A stretch of 64,000 nt of DNA from Brachypodius melanocephalos (GCA_013398615.1 VZSR01003806.1:19682957-19746956), one strand, 5' to 3'; shown: positions 1 to 13,493, counted from the stretch's first letter. Notes: generated by a model not told the origin, from the letters alone. Numbers and translations: made by a program.

Positions 1-467
1 GGGTTCCAACAAATGGGGAGTGGCTAATTTGGTTTGAAGGGCTCTAAAGGGAGAGTGTGTGGGGAATTTAGGGAACAGACACGTCACACGGTGGAAATGC
101 AGCCCTGATAAGGCTGGCCTCAGCGAGAGGTGCAGCTCCTGGCAGAGCCAACTCCACTGCAAAGTCTGGGACACTCAAGCACAGAGGGTGGCAGAGGCTT
201 GGAACAAGGCAGGACTTGGAGGAAAACTGGATAAAACTGAATAAAACTGGGACAAGACTGGTGAAAATTCCAAGGATAAAAGGTGGTTCTTAGTTAACGG
301 CTACCCTAATTAGGCACCAACATTGCTTCACCCTGGCGTGAAGAGGATCAGCTGGAAGTAGAAGGGGATGAGCTGTGTTTGGTGCTGGACCAACAAATCC
401 CACTCCCTTAAAACTGACAAACTCTATGACCAAGACAGAGACTTTGCTGAGAAATAGGTAAAACCTC

Positions 468-509
468 TAAAAAGTCCCTTCCGACCCACATTATTTTATG
501 ATTTTATGA
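468..509 (+). mobile_element. CR1 LINE 3' tail fragment
   Basis: A short match to the CR1 end: CTCTAAAAAGTCCCTTCCGACC followed by the ATTTTATGATTTTATG tail. Only the last 40 bases or so are recognisable. Confidence 0.55.
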
Positions 510-1682
510 AAATGAGTGAAGGGGTTTGCCCAGGGCTAAGCAGTGAGTCAGTGGTGGAGTCAGGGAGGGGCTGAGGTGTTTTAGCTCCTGCTGGTTGTAC
601 TGACCTGGCTCAGACCCAGAAAGGAGCAGTGACAATAAAGAATGAGCAGCGTTGGTGTTTTTTTATTCTTTCCCTTTTCATGACACCCTTGGAGACTCAC
701 ACAAGTGAATAGACCTGGATATTTTAATGGAAAGGATGGTCCCTGCTCCAGGGAGACAAATTCCCTGGGGTTTGTAGGCATTTTTGGGAGATACCCCCAG
801 GAAAAAAAAAAAAAAGGAAAAAAAAGAAAAAAGATATTTAGGAAATGGACCTACTTTGTGGCTTTTCCATTGCTGTTCCCTTTGTATGGTCATGTTGAGC
901 ATAACAGGCTGGTTTTTAACAAATCTTCCAGGCATTTGATGTGAGCCCAAGGGAAAAGTGGGAAGGAGAGCTGCAAAATGGCAAGCCCTGGCTGTCTCTG
1001 CTCCCAGCCTTTCCTCGGAGTTAGATAAGAGCAGCAGCAGATAAGAGGAAAAGCGGGTCTTTAATTCAGTCAGAATTTCACTTAGTGTGAAGGGAAACAT
1101 CTAATAGGAGAATTAGACTAAGCCAGGAAATTGCCTCTTAAACCTGAGCTCTTCTGTGCTGGCACAGTCAGCATTCTATATAAATACATATCTTGCACAT
1201 CTGCCTTCCTCAGTGCCACCATAAAATCCTGCTCTTAGCAAAGTGGCTGAGAAATTCTTTTAAGCTCATAAACCCAAGCCAATACAACCCTTTCAACCAC
1301 ATGGGCTGGAGCATTTTTTCCAGCATTTCTCCCCCAGTGTCAAATATTGCCAGCCTCCAAGGACACTTGAAGCCAACAGAGCCATGATCTCCCCTTGCCA
1401 GGAGGTGCCCACCCAACCCATATCGAGCTCCAGAGAGAGGGCCCTTGGGAGATGTGGCCACAGTGGTGTTTTAAGTGATGCAAACCTCAAAATGAGGAGG
1501 CACCATCAAGGCTTTGCATTGAGCAGAAGATTTTGGGGAGGTTGAGGAGGGATCAATCTTTGAGCCTGACTGGATCCCACATCAGGGAAGAAGGCTGGAT
1601 CTGCCCTGCCTCTCCTCTCATTCATGCAGCCCTGGGTGTTTGCTGGCAGCAAACAACATTCCTTCCATGTGGGCAGTGGTGT

Positions 1683-1826
1683 AGGATTAACACATGGAAT
1701 ATCACTGGGGTTTGGGGAGATCTGCCATGAAGGATCAGCACATGGAGTATCACTGGGGTTTGGGGAGATCTGCCATGGAGAATTAACACATGGAATATCA
1801 CTGGGGTTTGGGGAGATCTGCCATGA
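1683..1826. repeat. 48-bp tandem repeat, 3 copies
   Basis: Three adjacent 48-bp copies (1683-1730, 1731-1778, 1779-1826). All contain ATCACTGGGGTTTGGGGAGA followed by TCTGCCATG, and differ at only a few positions. The period is a multiple of three, so it gives long open frames that I regard as spurious. Confidence 0.93.
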
Positions 1827-4802
1827 GCAGCCCATTCATGGCAAGGAAGTGATGCTGTATCAAGAGGATAATTTTGTTTAATAAAATACTTTTGAGTGTT
1901 CTTGTATCATCCCAGCTGGGAGCTGGCAAATAACTCCAATTCATTATTGGGTTTGTGGAGATACGTGCAAATATCCCTTCACAGCCCTTGGGGCAGCCCT
2001 TCCCAGTCTGCATCTCACTGGGATGTGGTCTCCTGACCCCTCCGCCAGCAGCTGCTGAGAGGGCCCTGGAGTTTTGTGTCACTTAGGCCAGGGAGATCAG
2101 AATTGTGGCAGGATAGTGTTAAACCTGGCCAAATTCCACGCTGTTTCTCCATTTCAGGTTCCTGAGCTCAGCTCTCCTAAAGATGTCAGGCAGAAAGAAA
2201 ACCCTGGGCAGCTTGTGGGTCACTCCTTATCCATAATGAGTGGGTTTGATTAGTGATTTACATTTAATTTTTTCAGTCCTCTGGCCCTCAGAGGCTTTAG
2301 GTGGGAGATTCAGGCTGTTTGTGGTCTTCTCTTCCTTGTCTTTTTCAAGTTATGCTTGTTATGGAAGTCCAGGAGCTTTTAGAAGCAAAGCAATTTTCTC
2401 CTGGAGCACTGACATCTAATTAAAGGTGGCAGGAACTAATGTCTCTCCTCTGAGAAGTCCTGTGTTGTGGAAGTCACCAAATCCTTTACTGTTTTTTTTT
2501 TTTTTTCTGGTTCGATTTTAGGCTGCAAACTTCTCAAGCTTTGAGTTGTCTTAGTGTCCCTATCATGTACTGCAAAGGAGTCCTGATATGCTGAGGGGCA
2601 GAGATTGCTGCAGTCATACAAACTTTATTTTATAATATAAACACGAAATTCTACTCACTAAGACAAATAATTACGTCAGAAAAAATAAGAATATGGTCGT
2701 GCATCTTTGGCAGAACACACAGAGAGGAGACAAAGGGTTGTGCTGAACCAGAAACGGGGATTTGGGGTTTAAACGGGGATTTTAATTCTGCCATTTTTTC
2801 TTGTCATTATTTGAGTGGTCGTGGACTTTCAGCATCCCCAGCATCCTGTGGACACCTCCAGGAGACTGAAAGCACCCAGGCAGCTTCTTGCAACACCTGG
2901 GGCCAGTGCAGAAGCAGGAGACATTCTCTGTGCACCTAGCAAGGAAAGGTAAAGTGGAGCTCGCTGTGAGCTGATGCCCAGATAGCAGCTCAGTATCTAA
3001 ACAGGTAACACCCAATTACAACAGAACTGTGTTGACTTACACTTTCCCTTATCAGAAGAATCAGGTATTCATGTAAATCACAAAAGGGTTTGATGGATGC
3101 CAGTTCACTCTGAGCCCCACACCAAGGAACAAGAGCCTAGTTAAACAAAATGTATGTTGCCCTTATCTTTAAGCTGTGACTATTGCTATGAAATAAAAAA
3201 CTATAAAGGAAAAGTGCCTTATCGTGAGGGTTTTAATTCCTTAATGTTCCCCAGGGGCTGTTCCTGTGCTGGAATCAGCCCCTTGGGACCACTTTCTGAA
3301 CCCCACAGAAGTCGTTTTCTCGCAGACAGATGATCTTTCCTTATCACGTGTTGTCTTGGCAATAAAAGAGTCTCTTTCTCGAGATGCATGTTTAGACTGA
3401 GCCAGGAGAAAAAAACAGAAGGAAAAGAAGGGGCAGCTAAATTGGTCTTAATTCTGATGCTGGCCTAAAAGTAAACAATGAAGTCCAGGGACAATCTCCA
3501 TTGGAGCCTCCTGGGCCTGGAAGCGTGGCATGGGAAGCACATGTGGTGCTTCAGGAGCCTTCAGACAGCCGTGCTGGAGACTTGTTCCGAGCCCAGTCTG
3601 ATGGCCACGGCTAATCAGCCTCTCTTATCACATTTACTGGGAGATGGGTGATGCCAATAAAACCAAGTGAGGCTGAGTGCACTTAGAGGAGCCCAGAAGC
3701 TGGTTGTTAATAGATGCCTATGGCTCATGGAAAGCCAGCTGGCCCCTCTGCCCTCCTGCCTGGGTGCTGGTGGGACCCCAGATTTGGGTTATATCCTACT
3801 TTCCTTTGGCACACTGGAGATCCTGAGCTGTGTCAGGAATGATGGGCAGGATCCACATGAATTTATTGGTATTTACTTACAATATTGTGTGTCCAGGTGC
3901 TGTGTTTGACATCCAGGCCATGTTAACATGCCAACTGGAATCTCCAAGGGTGACAATGGAATCAAACTGGTGCTTTGCGCCAGGGTTAAGCCGAGCCCTG
4001 ACTTTGCCAAACACGGAAAACTGAAATGTGTAACTTGTGACAGTGACAAACTGGGCTCATTCTTTCTTCCTCCAAACTGGAAAGAGATATTGGTGGAAAA
4101 ATATGAGATGGAGTTGATCTTGCAGTGATTTTCCCCTGGTGAACTCCTCCTGCCTATAAAAAATTACAAGTGCTGGATATCCAGAACCAGAATTGATATG
4201 AATGTGTTTATATCCGTATTTTCAATTTTTTTTTTCCCCTTAAGAAGCTCCTGGGTATCTAAAGCCTGGTCTGCTTCTGCGTCTCAGTAGTTTAACAGAG
4301 ATTTTACACCACTGTGGGATGCAGTCCTGTCTTGGAGACCTTACAGCTTAAAAAAAATTATATTTTTCTATGACCTGATAATTTAATGTAGTTTTCTCTG
4401 CTGATCAATACATAGTTCAATAGATCCTTCAAACCTGGCACCAAAGGGACAGGACTCAGACGTGGATGCCAGGCAGTTTTCCAGTTGCTTGCTCTTCCTG
4501 CAGACTCCCAGACTCCAGGGAGTGCCTCCCAATCTCCGCAGCAGCCGCTTCCCCCGCCTGCCCTGGAGGGAGCCTTGGACACCAGGCCCTTGGTCCAGCA
4601 GATTTGAAGGTCCTTCCTTGTACCTGTGTGAGTCTGAGCCTGGAAAACACCCCGGGGTCAGGTGCATCCCTCCCTGATCCACATCCAGCAGGGATAGAAG
4701 AGCTCTGGTGCTTATTTTGATGGAGCGGCCACGGTGGGAGCAGGGAGCATGGATTCCCTCTTTTCCCAGGCTGATTTGAGTTCCTGACATAGACACAGGT
4801 TA

Positions 4803-5036
4803 ATCACAGAATCACAGAATGGATTGGGTTGGGAGGGACATTAAAGCTCACCCAGTTTCAACCCTCTGCCCTGGGCAGGGACACCTGCCACTCTCCCAGG
4901 GTGCTCCAAGCCCTGTCCAGCCTGGCCTTGGACAATTCCAGGGATCCAGGGGCAGCCACAGCTTCTCTGAGCAACCTATGCCAGGGCCTCCCCACCCTCA
5001 CAGGGAAGAATTTCTTCCTCAGGGCTGGGATTTTGA
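4803..5036 (-). mobile_element. CR1 LINE 3' fragment
   Basis: The plus strand begins ATCACAGAATCACAGAATGG and continues through GGGCAGGGACACC, CCAGGGATCCAGGGGCAGCC and GGGAAGAATTTCTTCCT, the reverse complement of a CR1 3' end. Confidence 0.9.
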
Positions 5037-7299
5037 GGGGCAATCACTTGGCACCTTCACCAGCTGCCTTCTCCTCGCCTTGCTGTGCCCCCAAGCCCAC
5101 CCTCATTTCTGGACCCCTAAACCCTCATGAAGCCCCTTCACCACGAGGTGCACAACAAGCAGTAAAGACTTTTAACTGGTTTTTGGAGAACAATATCAGG
5201 AGATTGCCCTTCAGGTACACCCCAGGAAGCCAAGTGGCTTCTGCAGAGGCTTTGCAGGATTATTTCCTGTCCCTGAGGCCCTCATTTGTGGAGCACACGG
5301 CACCATTTGAACTTCCCCTCCATTTCACTCCGTCACTACACCTGAAATCCTGCACCCAGGTGCAGAGACCTCGTGAGCTCAGGACATCAACCTGCAAAAA
5401 GTGGAGCAGGGAAGGAGCTGCTGGAGAAGGGAAGTGTGCTGTGGTTGCACAACCATTGGCATGGGAGGGGGCTCGGCACCAGGTGTGCAAATACAGCTCA
5501 TCCCTGGCATCTGCTGGGAACACAGCTGAGCAGGGATTCACTGCCTTTATCTCCTGACCTCTTGCTCCCTGCCCTGAGCATCCAAATGCTCTGGGTCCAA
5601 GTGCATTCCAGCCAGCCTGGATGGGTCCCATGCCACAGGGAACGAGACTCTTCAAGGGATCCCTGTGAAGAGATGCTGCTTCCCAAAAAACCACAGTTGC
5701 ACTGAGCCCCACAGAAGAACAGCCCTGTGGATGCATCTGCACCACCTCAGCATCTTGTACCTGCACATCTGCATCATCTGGGCTCACACACTGCACACAG
5801 AGGGTCGGGTCAGACCCTCTCTCAAACAGCAGCAGTTAAAATGCCACAAAACCCGTGGCCCAACACACTTTGGGAATCACCCCACCATCCCATATGTGTT
5901 GCAGAAACATCTTTAACTGGGCTGGCTGATGGCCTTCCTCAGCATCCTCAGCCAGCAGTGCTCCATGTGTCATCCAGCAGCCAAAAAAATCCCAGAAGCC
6001 CAGGCCCCACCTCGCTCCCTCTCTGCTGTTCACACGTGTCGCTTCTGCTTCGTTTTTCTGGCAAGGGAGGTAAAAATAGCTCGTGCGAAAATTATTTATT
6101 TTGTATTAATAGCTCGGAGTCAAAGCCTCAGCAGACACTTGGAATAAACAGGATCACTCAAAATACAGTTGTTTGAAATCAGAGCTTTGCTCTGACCTTG
6201 GGGTTTCCAACCAAAGCCAGAAAATTGTATATATAGGATCCCTTATTATTTTTCCCCACTGTTAATCCTCAGTACAACAAGGCCCTGCTTGTAGCCAAAG
6301 GACTTTGACCAGATGATTAAGGCAACATTTCATTCAGGCGCTTGCACGCGTGGTTGTGGAGGTGGTCGAGATGTAAAATAATCCTCCCTGTCTGACTAAT
6401 AACCCCCTTTGCACTTCCAGTGCAATTTGTATTTAAGCACATCCCGTTTCTCCCCAGCCATTCCTCTCCTTTCATTCCTCCTCCTCCTCCAAAAAAAAAA
6501 ATCATTTTTAAGTGCAGGCAGCTGTTGGGTGAAAAACAGTTTTGGAAAAAAATTACTGGACTTGTTTTCTTAAGAAAGAAGGACAAACACTCACTTTTGT
6601 TTTTTGGTTTTCCTTCCTCTTTTATTTTGTTTTCTTTTACTCCCTGTCCTGCACACTCAGTTTTCCAGCAAGATAAAAGGAAGAAGGGGAAATAAAACAA
6701 CAAGTGAGTTTGTATTTTTGTCTTCAGCGTGGTTTTCCTCTCTTCTCTTTTGCCCCCCAAATAATGGCAATATTCCCAGCTGAGCATTAGGGCACCTCAG
6801 CTCATTTAAATTATCGTGCAATATTGGGCACATCTATTAGCGAATCCAGCTCTTTAATTATGGTGAGTCATTGCTGCTCATGGATTAATTAAGGCACGGA
6901 AGGGAAGAAGAGTCAACGCAAGGGTTAATGTATACCTGGTTCAAGTCCAAGAGCTCCTTTAGGACTCCAGATCATCCATGTGGCTACTTTTTGTCTCATT
7001 TCTTTGTGAAAGGGGGCTGAGCAGCACATGGGTTCCTGGAGGGTCTTACCAAATGATGGTGCAGGCAAAGCAGAGGTAACCAGGCAGAGATAAAGCTATT
7101 TCCCCCCTTTGCAAAACTTTATTATTCCATCTGCAATTTAAGTGCTTTCAAGGGGTGAGTTTTGGCTTCGCCTGACGCCCCCTGCACCCTGCAGCATCCC
7201 TGAGGAAGATGACTCCTGCAGGGCTGCTGAGCCTTCACACTTGCTCCAGCCCTTGGAAAAGCCTTGGAAAAGCTTGGAAAAGCTTGGAAAGCCAGCGGC

Positions 7300-7770
7300 T
7301 CTCCCAATCCCAGCCAGCCGCCATAATCACACATTGTTCCCTCGCCGTCCCGCCGCGCTTGGAAAATGTCAAATGTGGGAGTCCGGCAGCCTTAGTTAGG
7401 TTCGAGTGAAAAACTCCCAAACATATTTGGAAGGCCGCCAGCACTTTGCAAACCCTCTGCAAACCCAGATAAGGGGCGACCTTGCAGCCTGCAGGGGTAG
7501 GCCAGGAGTTTATAAACCCTGCTCTTGCTTGGGCTGAGCTCTGCCGATGTTGTGACCGTCCCGTCCCCTCCCGGCATCGCCCGGCGAAGGCGGCGTGCGA
7601 AAGCAGGGGCTGCTGGCCACGGTGACCTTCACCAAGGCGTCCAAGGTGGAAGAACCCGCTGGAGATGTGACGTCCAGAGCTGGCAGGGACAGGACTCCCC
7701 CGTGGAGGGGAGGCAGAGGCTGCCTGGGGCTGGATCCGACACGGCCGAGTGAGCGAGCGCAGTGCCCAGT
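7300..7770. promoter_or_regulatory. CpG-rich block with TATA-like box
   Basis: About 30 CpG dinucleotides by eye in roughly 470 bp, against a CpG-poor background. It includes TATAAA at 7511-7516, an AGATAAGG GATA-type site near 7469 and a TGACGTCC CRE-like site near 7667. It could be an unannotated plus-strand promoter or an enhancer. No exon is recognised. Confidence 0.4.
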
Positions 7771-9041
7771 TGTGTTTCAGACCTCATCCCCCCCAAAAAA
7801 AACCATTTTTGGGATTTGCAGTCCCTGAAAACACGGCTGGGGAAGGGTGGCAAGGCGAGGAGGGGGAGGAAAGGTTGAGTTTGGGGCTTCGTTTTGAACC
7901 GTAAGGAAATCTAAACATTTTGAAATTCTTCCCCAAATGACAAATAATGTCAAATACTGAGATAGCACCGGGCTGGATTTGAGCCGCGAGGCACCTTCTT
8001 ATAGTCCTAACTTCTGATAAAAAGGATGGAACAGAGTCAGGAAAACTTTCCTCTCCTTCCCCTCATTATTTTTCTTTTTTTTTTTTTTTTTTAAAAAAAA
8101 AATAGAAAAAAACCCAACCTCAGTGAAATCAGCAATGTCTCCTGAAATGTTCCAGTTTGGATGGGAGAGCCTTTCACAGCAGGAAATGTTTCCCTCTGGG
8201 TTTTCCTGGCCAGCTCTGCCTGCATGTTCCAGCTGAAGGTCCAGCCTGGGCATGACAGCTCAGCTCAGGGTGAGCAAAGATCCCCTGCCCCCACAAAAAT
8301 CAGCTCTCTGGGGGTTGATACCTGAACCCCCATTAATTAACAGGGTTAATTAGCTCAGAGGCAGCACAGTAGCTGTGTAAGTGAAGAATGTGTGTCCTTA
8401 AGCCAGCGTTATTAATCTTTTTTCCCCCTCTTTTCTCACTTGCTTTAAACTTGAGGCTTTCTGCTGAAACATTTGTGGCTCATTTAACCAATATTTATAC
8501 AGTTTTGATCCATGAATCCCTACAAATCCTTTCTCCCTCTATCCTTACTGCAGAGCTGTATGTGGGTGAAATATTTCTCATCCATCCATACATCATCTAG
8601 TGAATTTAGGCTCCTTTGGGGTCTGTTTGCAGGTTTTTTCTTACTTGCAAACACATTTGTTTTCTCTCCAGGTCAAATAAGTCATGTGAAAATGTCAGTG
8701 CACGAATTACCTGTGAAATATTTACCCCCTGCATCCCACCTGGGGCTCCCTGAGCTTCCCAATGCACATCTGGTCACCTGAAATACAGAAAATTTTTTGG
8801 GTGAAGCAGGATCAACGACCAGGAAAACACCCAGTTGGATTCTTGTTTACTTTCACATTCATAAGAAAATCAAGAGCTGTTTTCCTGGATGTATTCTCAG
8901 CTCCCAAAACTAAGCAAACTCTATGATTTTATGGAAGAAAAAAGTACTCTGAGCTACCTTTTGGTGCTGCTTGGCAAGTTCCTTAACCTCTCTCAGCTGA
9001 TGAAAGTTTGTTGTCTGGCTCTCAAATGTGAAGGAAAATTT

Positions 9042-9195
9042 AAGCAGAAGAAGAAGCAGAAGAAGCAGAAGCAGAGGAAGAAGAAGCAGAAGCAGAAGCA
9101 GTAATATATATCATACATAATATATAATAATATATTTTAATATATAATTTATTATAACTATTACTATTTCTATTACTATTGCTATTATTACTGTT
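9042..9195. repeat. (AGAAGC)n followed by AT-rich simple repeat
   Basis: Positions 9042-9101 are an AGAAGC/AGAAGA array. From 9102 to 9195 the sequence is TATA/TAATA and ATT-rich. Any open frame here is repeat-encoded. Confidence 0.9.
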
Positions 9196-11769
9196 TTCCT
9201 GTTTCTTTTTCCACTGTGCCCTGGAGGCAGCTCCATGTCCCAGCCCTCCCTGGGCAAAGTGCACACTTGGGGATAACAAACCCCAGCCTGTGTGACATGG
9301 AAACAACTCCTTCCTTATTTTCCTTTCCAGAAGGGTGAAGAAAAGACTTGGATCCCCCAGATGCCTCCAGGAGCTCTCATCCTAAGTGGAGGAGATGATG
9401 CTGATTAAGGAGTTAAATACCCCCAGACTGGGGGGTTTATAAGGATGGTAAAACCAATCTCCAGGATAAGAATGGAGGGTCTCCAAATGGGAGAAAAAAA
9501 AAAACCATCTCTGGACAGGCACCTGCTTCTTCCCTTGTCCAAATCAGCCTGCCTTTTTGTCCATTTTTTCTCTCCCTATTTTTCCAGCTCTCTCCATGCC
9601 ATCGGTGGAGTGTTCAGCAGCTCATATCCTTCTGTCTCCAATTGTGCCTGGAGAGGTGTAACGTTTGATAAGCCCCATTTAACTTGGCTGTACTACATTG
9701 TTTAAATAATTCAAATACAGATTGGCCCTTTAGAAGGATTTCTGCTCTATTGACCCTGCTGGTCATGAGTTACCAGGAAGTCAGGGAGGGGCTTCTGGAG
9801 CTGAAAGCCTGGAAAAAAAAAAAAAATCAATTCCACCTCTTTAGTGCCCCAATCACACCCCATTATTCCCGGGTAATTGCAGGCCTGCTTTGCTGTTAAC
9901 TCTTTGGGAACAATATGGGAAGAGGGGAAGCAAGAATGATTTTCTTCTCCAGTGAGGTCTTAATCTGCTTGGAGAGTGTCATGTCCTTACCACTCGAGTT
10001 TGGCTGAATAAGTATTTACAGGTAAAAGTGTCGAATTGCTTTGTGGATTATTTTTTCTCCCTCTTGCCTCTAAATACGTGGTTTGCTGGAGGTTGTTTGA
10101 GCTGCAGAACTCCTAATACTTTTATTTTTCCTGCTCATAGCTCTTTTTCTCTATTCATTGAGCCATCAGGAATAAGGGATGGGATGAGGAATCAGTTCTG
10201 ATTACTGCTTGTCTTTCATGGAGGGACCACAACAGGTCCCTTTGCTGAACAGACACGTGGCAAATCCTACTCAATAACTTGTGGAAAAGCAGAAGGAAAG
10301 GTGGCCATATAGGAGTAGGGCAAAGCAGCCAAAATATTGGCCTTGAGCACGTGATGTCCCCACTGCAGATGGTTCAGAGGGGGTTTACTCTATTCCCATA
10401 GAAAACACACCCTTGGGAAGCTGTAATGCATCTTTAGGATTTATTTCATCCAAAAGAAATCCATGATTTTAGGCATAGTTGGATCTGGAGGGGAAAATGT
10501 GGAAGGCTCAAAACAGGGGTTGGAGTGTGGTGATGCTTCAGAAATGAACTGGTTCAACCCCAAAACATGTGCTTCACTCTTTGACAGCTAGGAAAACCCC
10601 CAAACTTTGCATGCCTAAAAATGCAAGATAATAAAAATGTCCTTTTTTTTCTCACTGTCATGAACAGGTGAAACCTGCTCTGACAAGAAGAGGGTTGGCA
10701 CTTTGCCTTCTGAGATTTCATGAATCAGGCAAACAACCCAAAAAGCTGCTAAAAATGCCCCAGATCCTGCCTCTGGCACGGTGCCATCTGCCTTCTTTCA
10801 AAATCCTTGAGCTCGTGCTCCTCCTTCTTGAAACGAGGCCAACAAGACAGGACCCAGGGCTAAAAACTTCTCAGGACATGACGCACAAAAATCCATCTTT
10901 CCTTCCTGGTGTGGGAAGGTTAAAAGTCACCCACCCCATCCTCCAGCCTGGTCTGGCCTGGGGCAAAAGCCAGAGCCTCACCCTGTCACCCAACAGGGCT
11001 CCTGGGGTGGCACTGGGCAAGGAGGTGCCAGCTGGGGTGGAAAACTTGAGGTGATGGGAAGCTGACCATGCTTGTTGAGGCTGCTGAGTCCCCACCCCTT
11101 TCACAAATGGTCACCTTATCACGGGGCACTGTTTATCCAGGAACAGGGGACAGAGGACAGGGAGGAGCAGCATCAGCCAGCCTCCACTCCAGGTCACCAC
11201 ACCAAAGGCTGCTCAGAGTCCATCTGGAGGGTGGGAGGGATCCTTGTCCCAGCTGCTTCTCCTGGGATGTCATTCCAGATCCTCTGTAGGAGCCATCTCT
11301 GAATGCCCAAGTGGCATTTCCCAGGCTCACACGTGTCCTACAGCACTGGAGCATCCTTGCTACCTTCCTGAAGGGTATTTTTGATTGACTTGTTGATCCA
11401 ACCCATGGATTTCAGGGTGTGGGCAAGGATGAGGTGACATCTCAGGGTAACCATTGCAGCAATGTCCATCCTGGCCATTTTATAACACTTAAATCAGCAG
11501 GTGATGAATTCCAGGAGATGTTACCTAATTTTGGTGCACTAAATTGTCCTCAGGAGGTGCCACCGCCTCTTCTCTCACCATGGAGGGCCTACAGAGTCTC
11601 TCTGGTTAATTTAACTGGCTAAACAACTGCTTTCAGGTCAGGAGCCTGAAAATCTTCCTCAGCCTCTGAAGGCAGGAACACACTTCTCTGCACATTTCAG
11701 AGACTAAAACACCCAGCAGCAAGACATGAGGGACACAGCACTTCAGGACCTGTCCCTGCTGGGTTAGTG

Positions 11770-11910
11770 GTCAGACTGGATAATCACAGACATCTTCTCC
11801 AGCCTTAACGATTCCATGATTCCATAATTCTGGCGTGGTTGGTGTTGCCATGGACATGCCAAGTTCCAGCTCAGGATATTCTATGATTCCATGATTTTGT
11901 GAAGCTGGGG
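11770..11910 (+). mobile_element. Degenerate CR1 tail fragments
   Basis: Two successive tail-like pieces: ACGATTCCATGATTCCATAA near 11808 and ATTCTATGATTCCATGATTT near 11879. The flanking sequence is too diverged to place in a subfamily. Confidence 0.45.
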
Positions 11911-12647
11911 TAAACCCTACCTCCTCCAAGCAGCAGCAGAGACATTTGCCTGTGGTGTTTTGTGTCCCCAGAGTGTGTCTGACAGGCTCTGTGCTCTTCA
12001 GGGCAGAGAGAATCCCATTACAGATGTGCACATCTGCAGAGGAACCTCAGCTCAGGGGAGCTGCAGAACCACCGTGGCGTGAGTGCAAGCAGCACCTGAA
12101 ATGTGAAAGGAAGAGAAGTCTATGATAGTTTTTCAGTGACAATATTTGGGGCTTTCAAAGCGTTTTAGGGTGGTTAGGTGCTTGGCTTCCACTGGAAAAT
12201 GATGTCTTCATGTGCAGGTACTAAAACAAATTCCATAAGAATTCAGAAAAACCCTGGATGCAGAGTAAGGGAGGGGTGTCTTAACTGGAGTAACCTACCC
12301 CCATCTCTGGTTGCTCTGAAGAGACCCCTGGGACCCTGATTTTAGACAAAGCAGAGCCGTGCTCACCTCCTCCCCCCTCCCCTGAGCCGGGAAGGGTTAA
12401 AGGGTGGGGGAGCCGTTTGATTAATAGATGTCGTGTGAACGAGCACATTTGCCTGTGACTGCATTCCTGGGGCTTTCGGCGGGGCGATAAGCTGCGACCA
12501 AAGTCCTCGGGCTCTGGGCAAGGAGAGCAAACAGGGCCCCAATGGAGCAGTTATTAATTCCAGCCTTGCATCTCCCAGGGCTGTCTCTCAGCAACGGGGC
12601 TCCCGGGAAGCCTTTCACACACCAATCGATACAACTCACCTCTCCCC

Positions 12648-12711
12648 TTGCCCTTTCCATCCTCATCCCCCCTCCTTTTGCCTTTTCCATCCTCATCCCC
12701 CCTCCTTTTTC
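12648..12711. repeat. Two-copy direct repeat, ~31 bp, pyrimidine-rich
   Basis: The segment TTTCCATCCTCATCCCCCCT plus CCTTTTGCC-like flanks occurs twice in succession. Confidence 0.8.
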
Positions 12712-13493
12712 GTGCTTGCCCATGTCTCCTTCCATGCCAGGACCTCCAGCTCCAAGACCCTTTCCCATGGGCACCACAGGAAGGGAAGGATGATATTCCC
12801 ATTAGGGCGATAGGACAACCCAAAGTGTTGCTGTAGTTGTCCCATCCTGTGTCCCCGTATTTCTTTCTGCAGTGGGCATGGAATTTTTGTGACCAGAAAG
12901 CGGGGAATTCAGCAGTAATATTTCCCAAGAGCATATAAACCCTTCTGCTCCCGTGGAAAGACATGCTCTGAGAGTAATTGCTTTTCTTCAAAATATATTT
13001 ATAAAACGAACACACCTGATTCAGAATTTCTTTGGGTGAAAAATTTCCTTTCCCCTCAGTTGCAAATTGATTCAAGCCACAAGCGGTCATTACAAGTCCA
13101 AACTTCGGCATAAAGACACAGATGGAAAATGAAACTCCTTTCCCTTCCCTGAAAAGCAAAACAAACTAAATCAGCCTGGACTTTTCAATTTGCTGGTGTT
13201 CAGATAGAACATTGGCATCCTTGCACACCTGCTTTCACAAGGATGTATTTCTAGTGGCAGTGATTGGTGCATCCACAATTTGTGGGCAAAAATTAGATTT
13301 CTGGTCGGTGACATCTCTCCTAACCCCACAGCTGCTCTCAGGAGGTTGGTGGTGGCAATGATCAGACCAGGAGGTGTCTCCTTCAGGAAAATCAATTTAT
13401 TGAGGTGGGCCAAGACATTCAGTAATGGTTTTGGGAAGACTGGACTCCAGGCCACTTTATAATTTACAATTTTCCAGTCTCAGAGCAGGAGGT

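Larger units (their letters stand above)
1..4802. other. Intergenic, no gene recognised
   Basis: Apart from the CR1 scrap and the 48-bp repeat listed separately, this contains only short poly-T/poly-A runs and unique sequence. A GATA plus E-box composite stands at 3341-3350. Open frames are short and unlike known proteins. Confidence 0.7.
5037..13493. other. Intergenic, no gene recognised
   Basis: Unique sequence with the CpG-rich block at 7300-7770, a T18A10 tract near 8075-8104, the 9042-9195 simple repeat and degenerate CR1 tails near 11770. The stretches at 6820-6920 and 12360-12510 look like non-coding elements with homeobox, GATA and HNF4-type words. Confidence 0.65.

Noticed and set aside
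4829..5557. Longest plus-strand open frame in the first 10 kb (242 codons)
   Set aside because: Its first part is translated CR1; similar peptides recur at other CR1 copies. No domain is visible.
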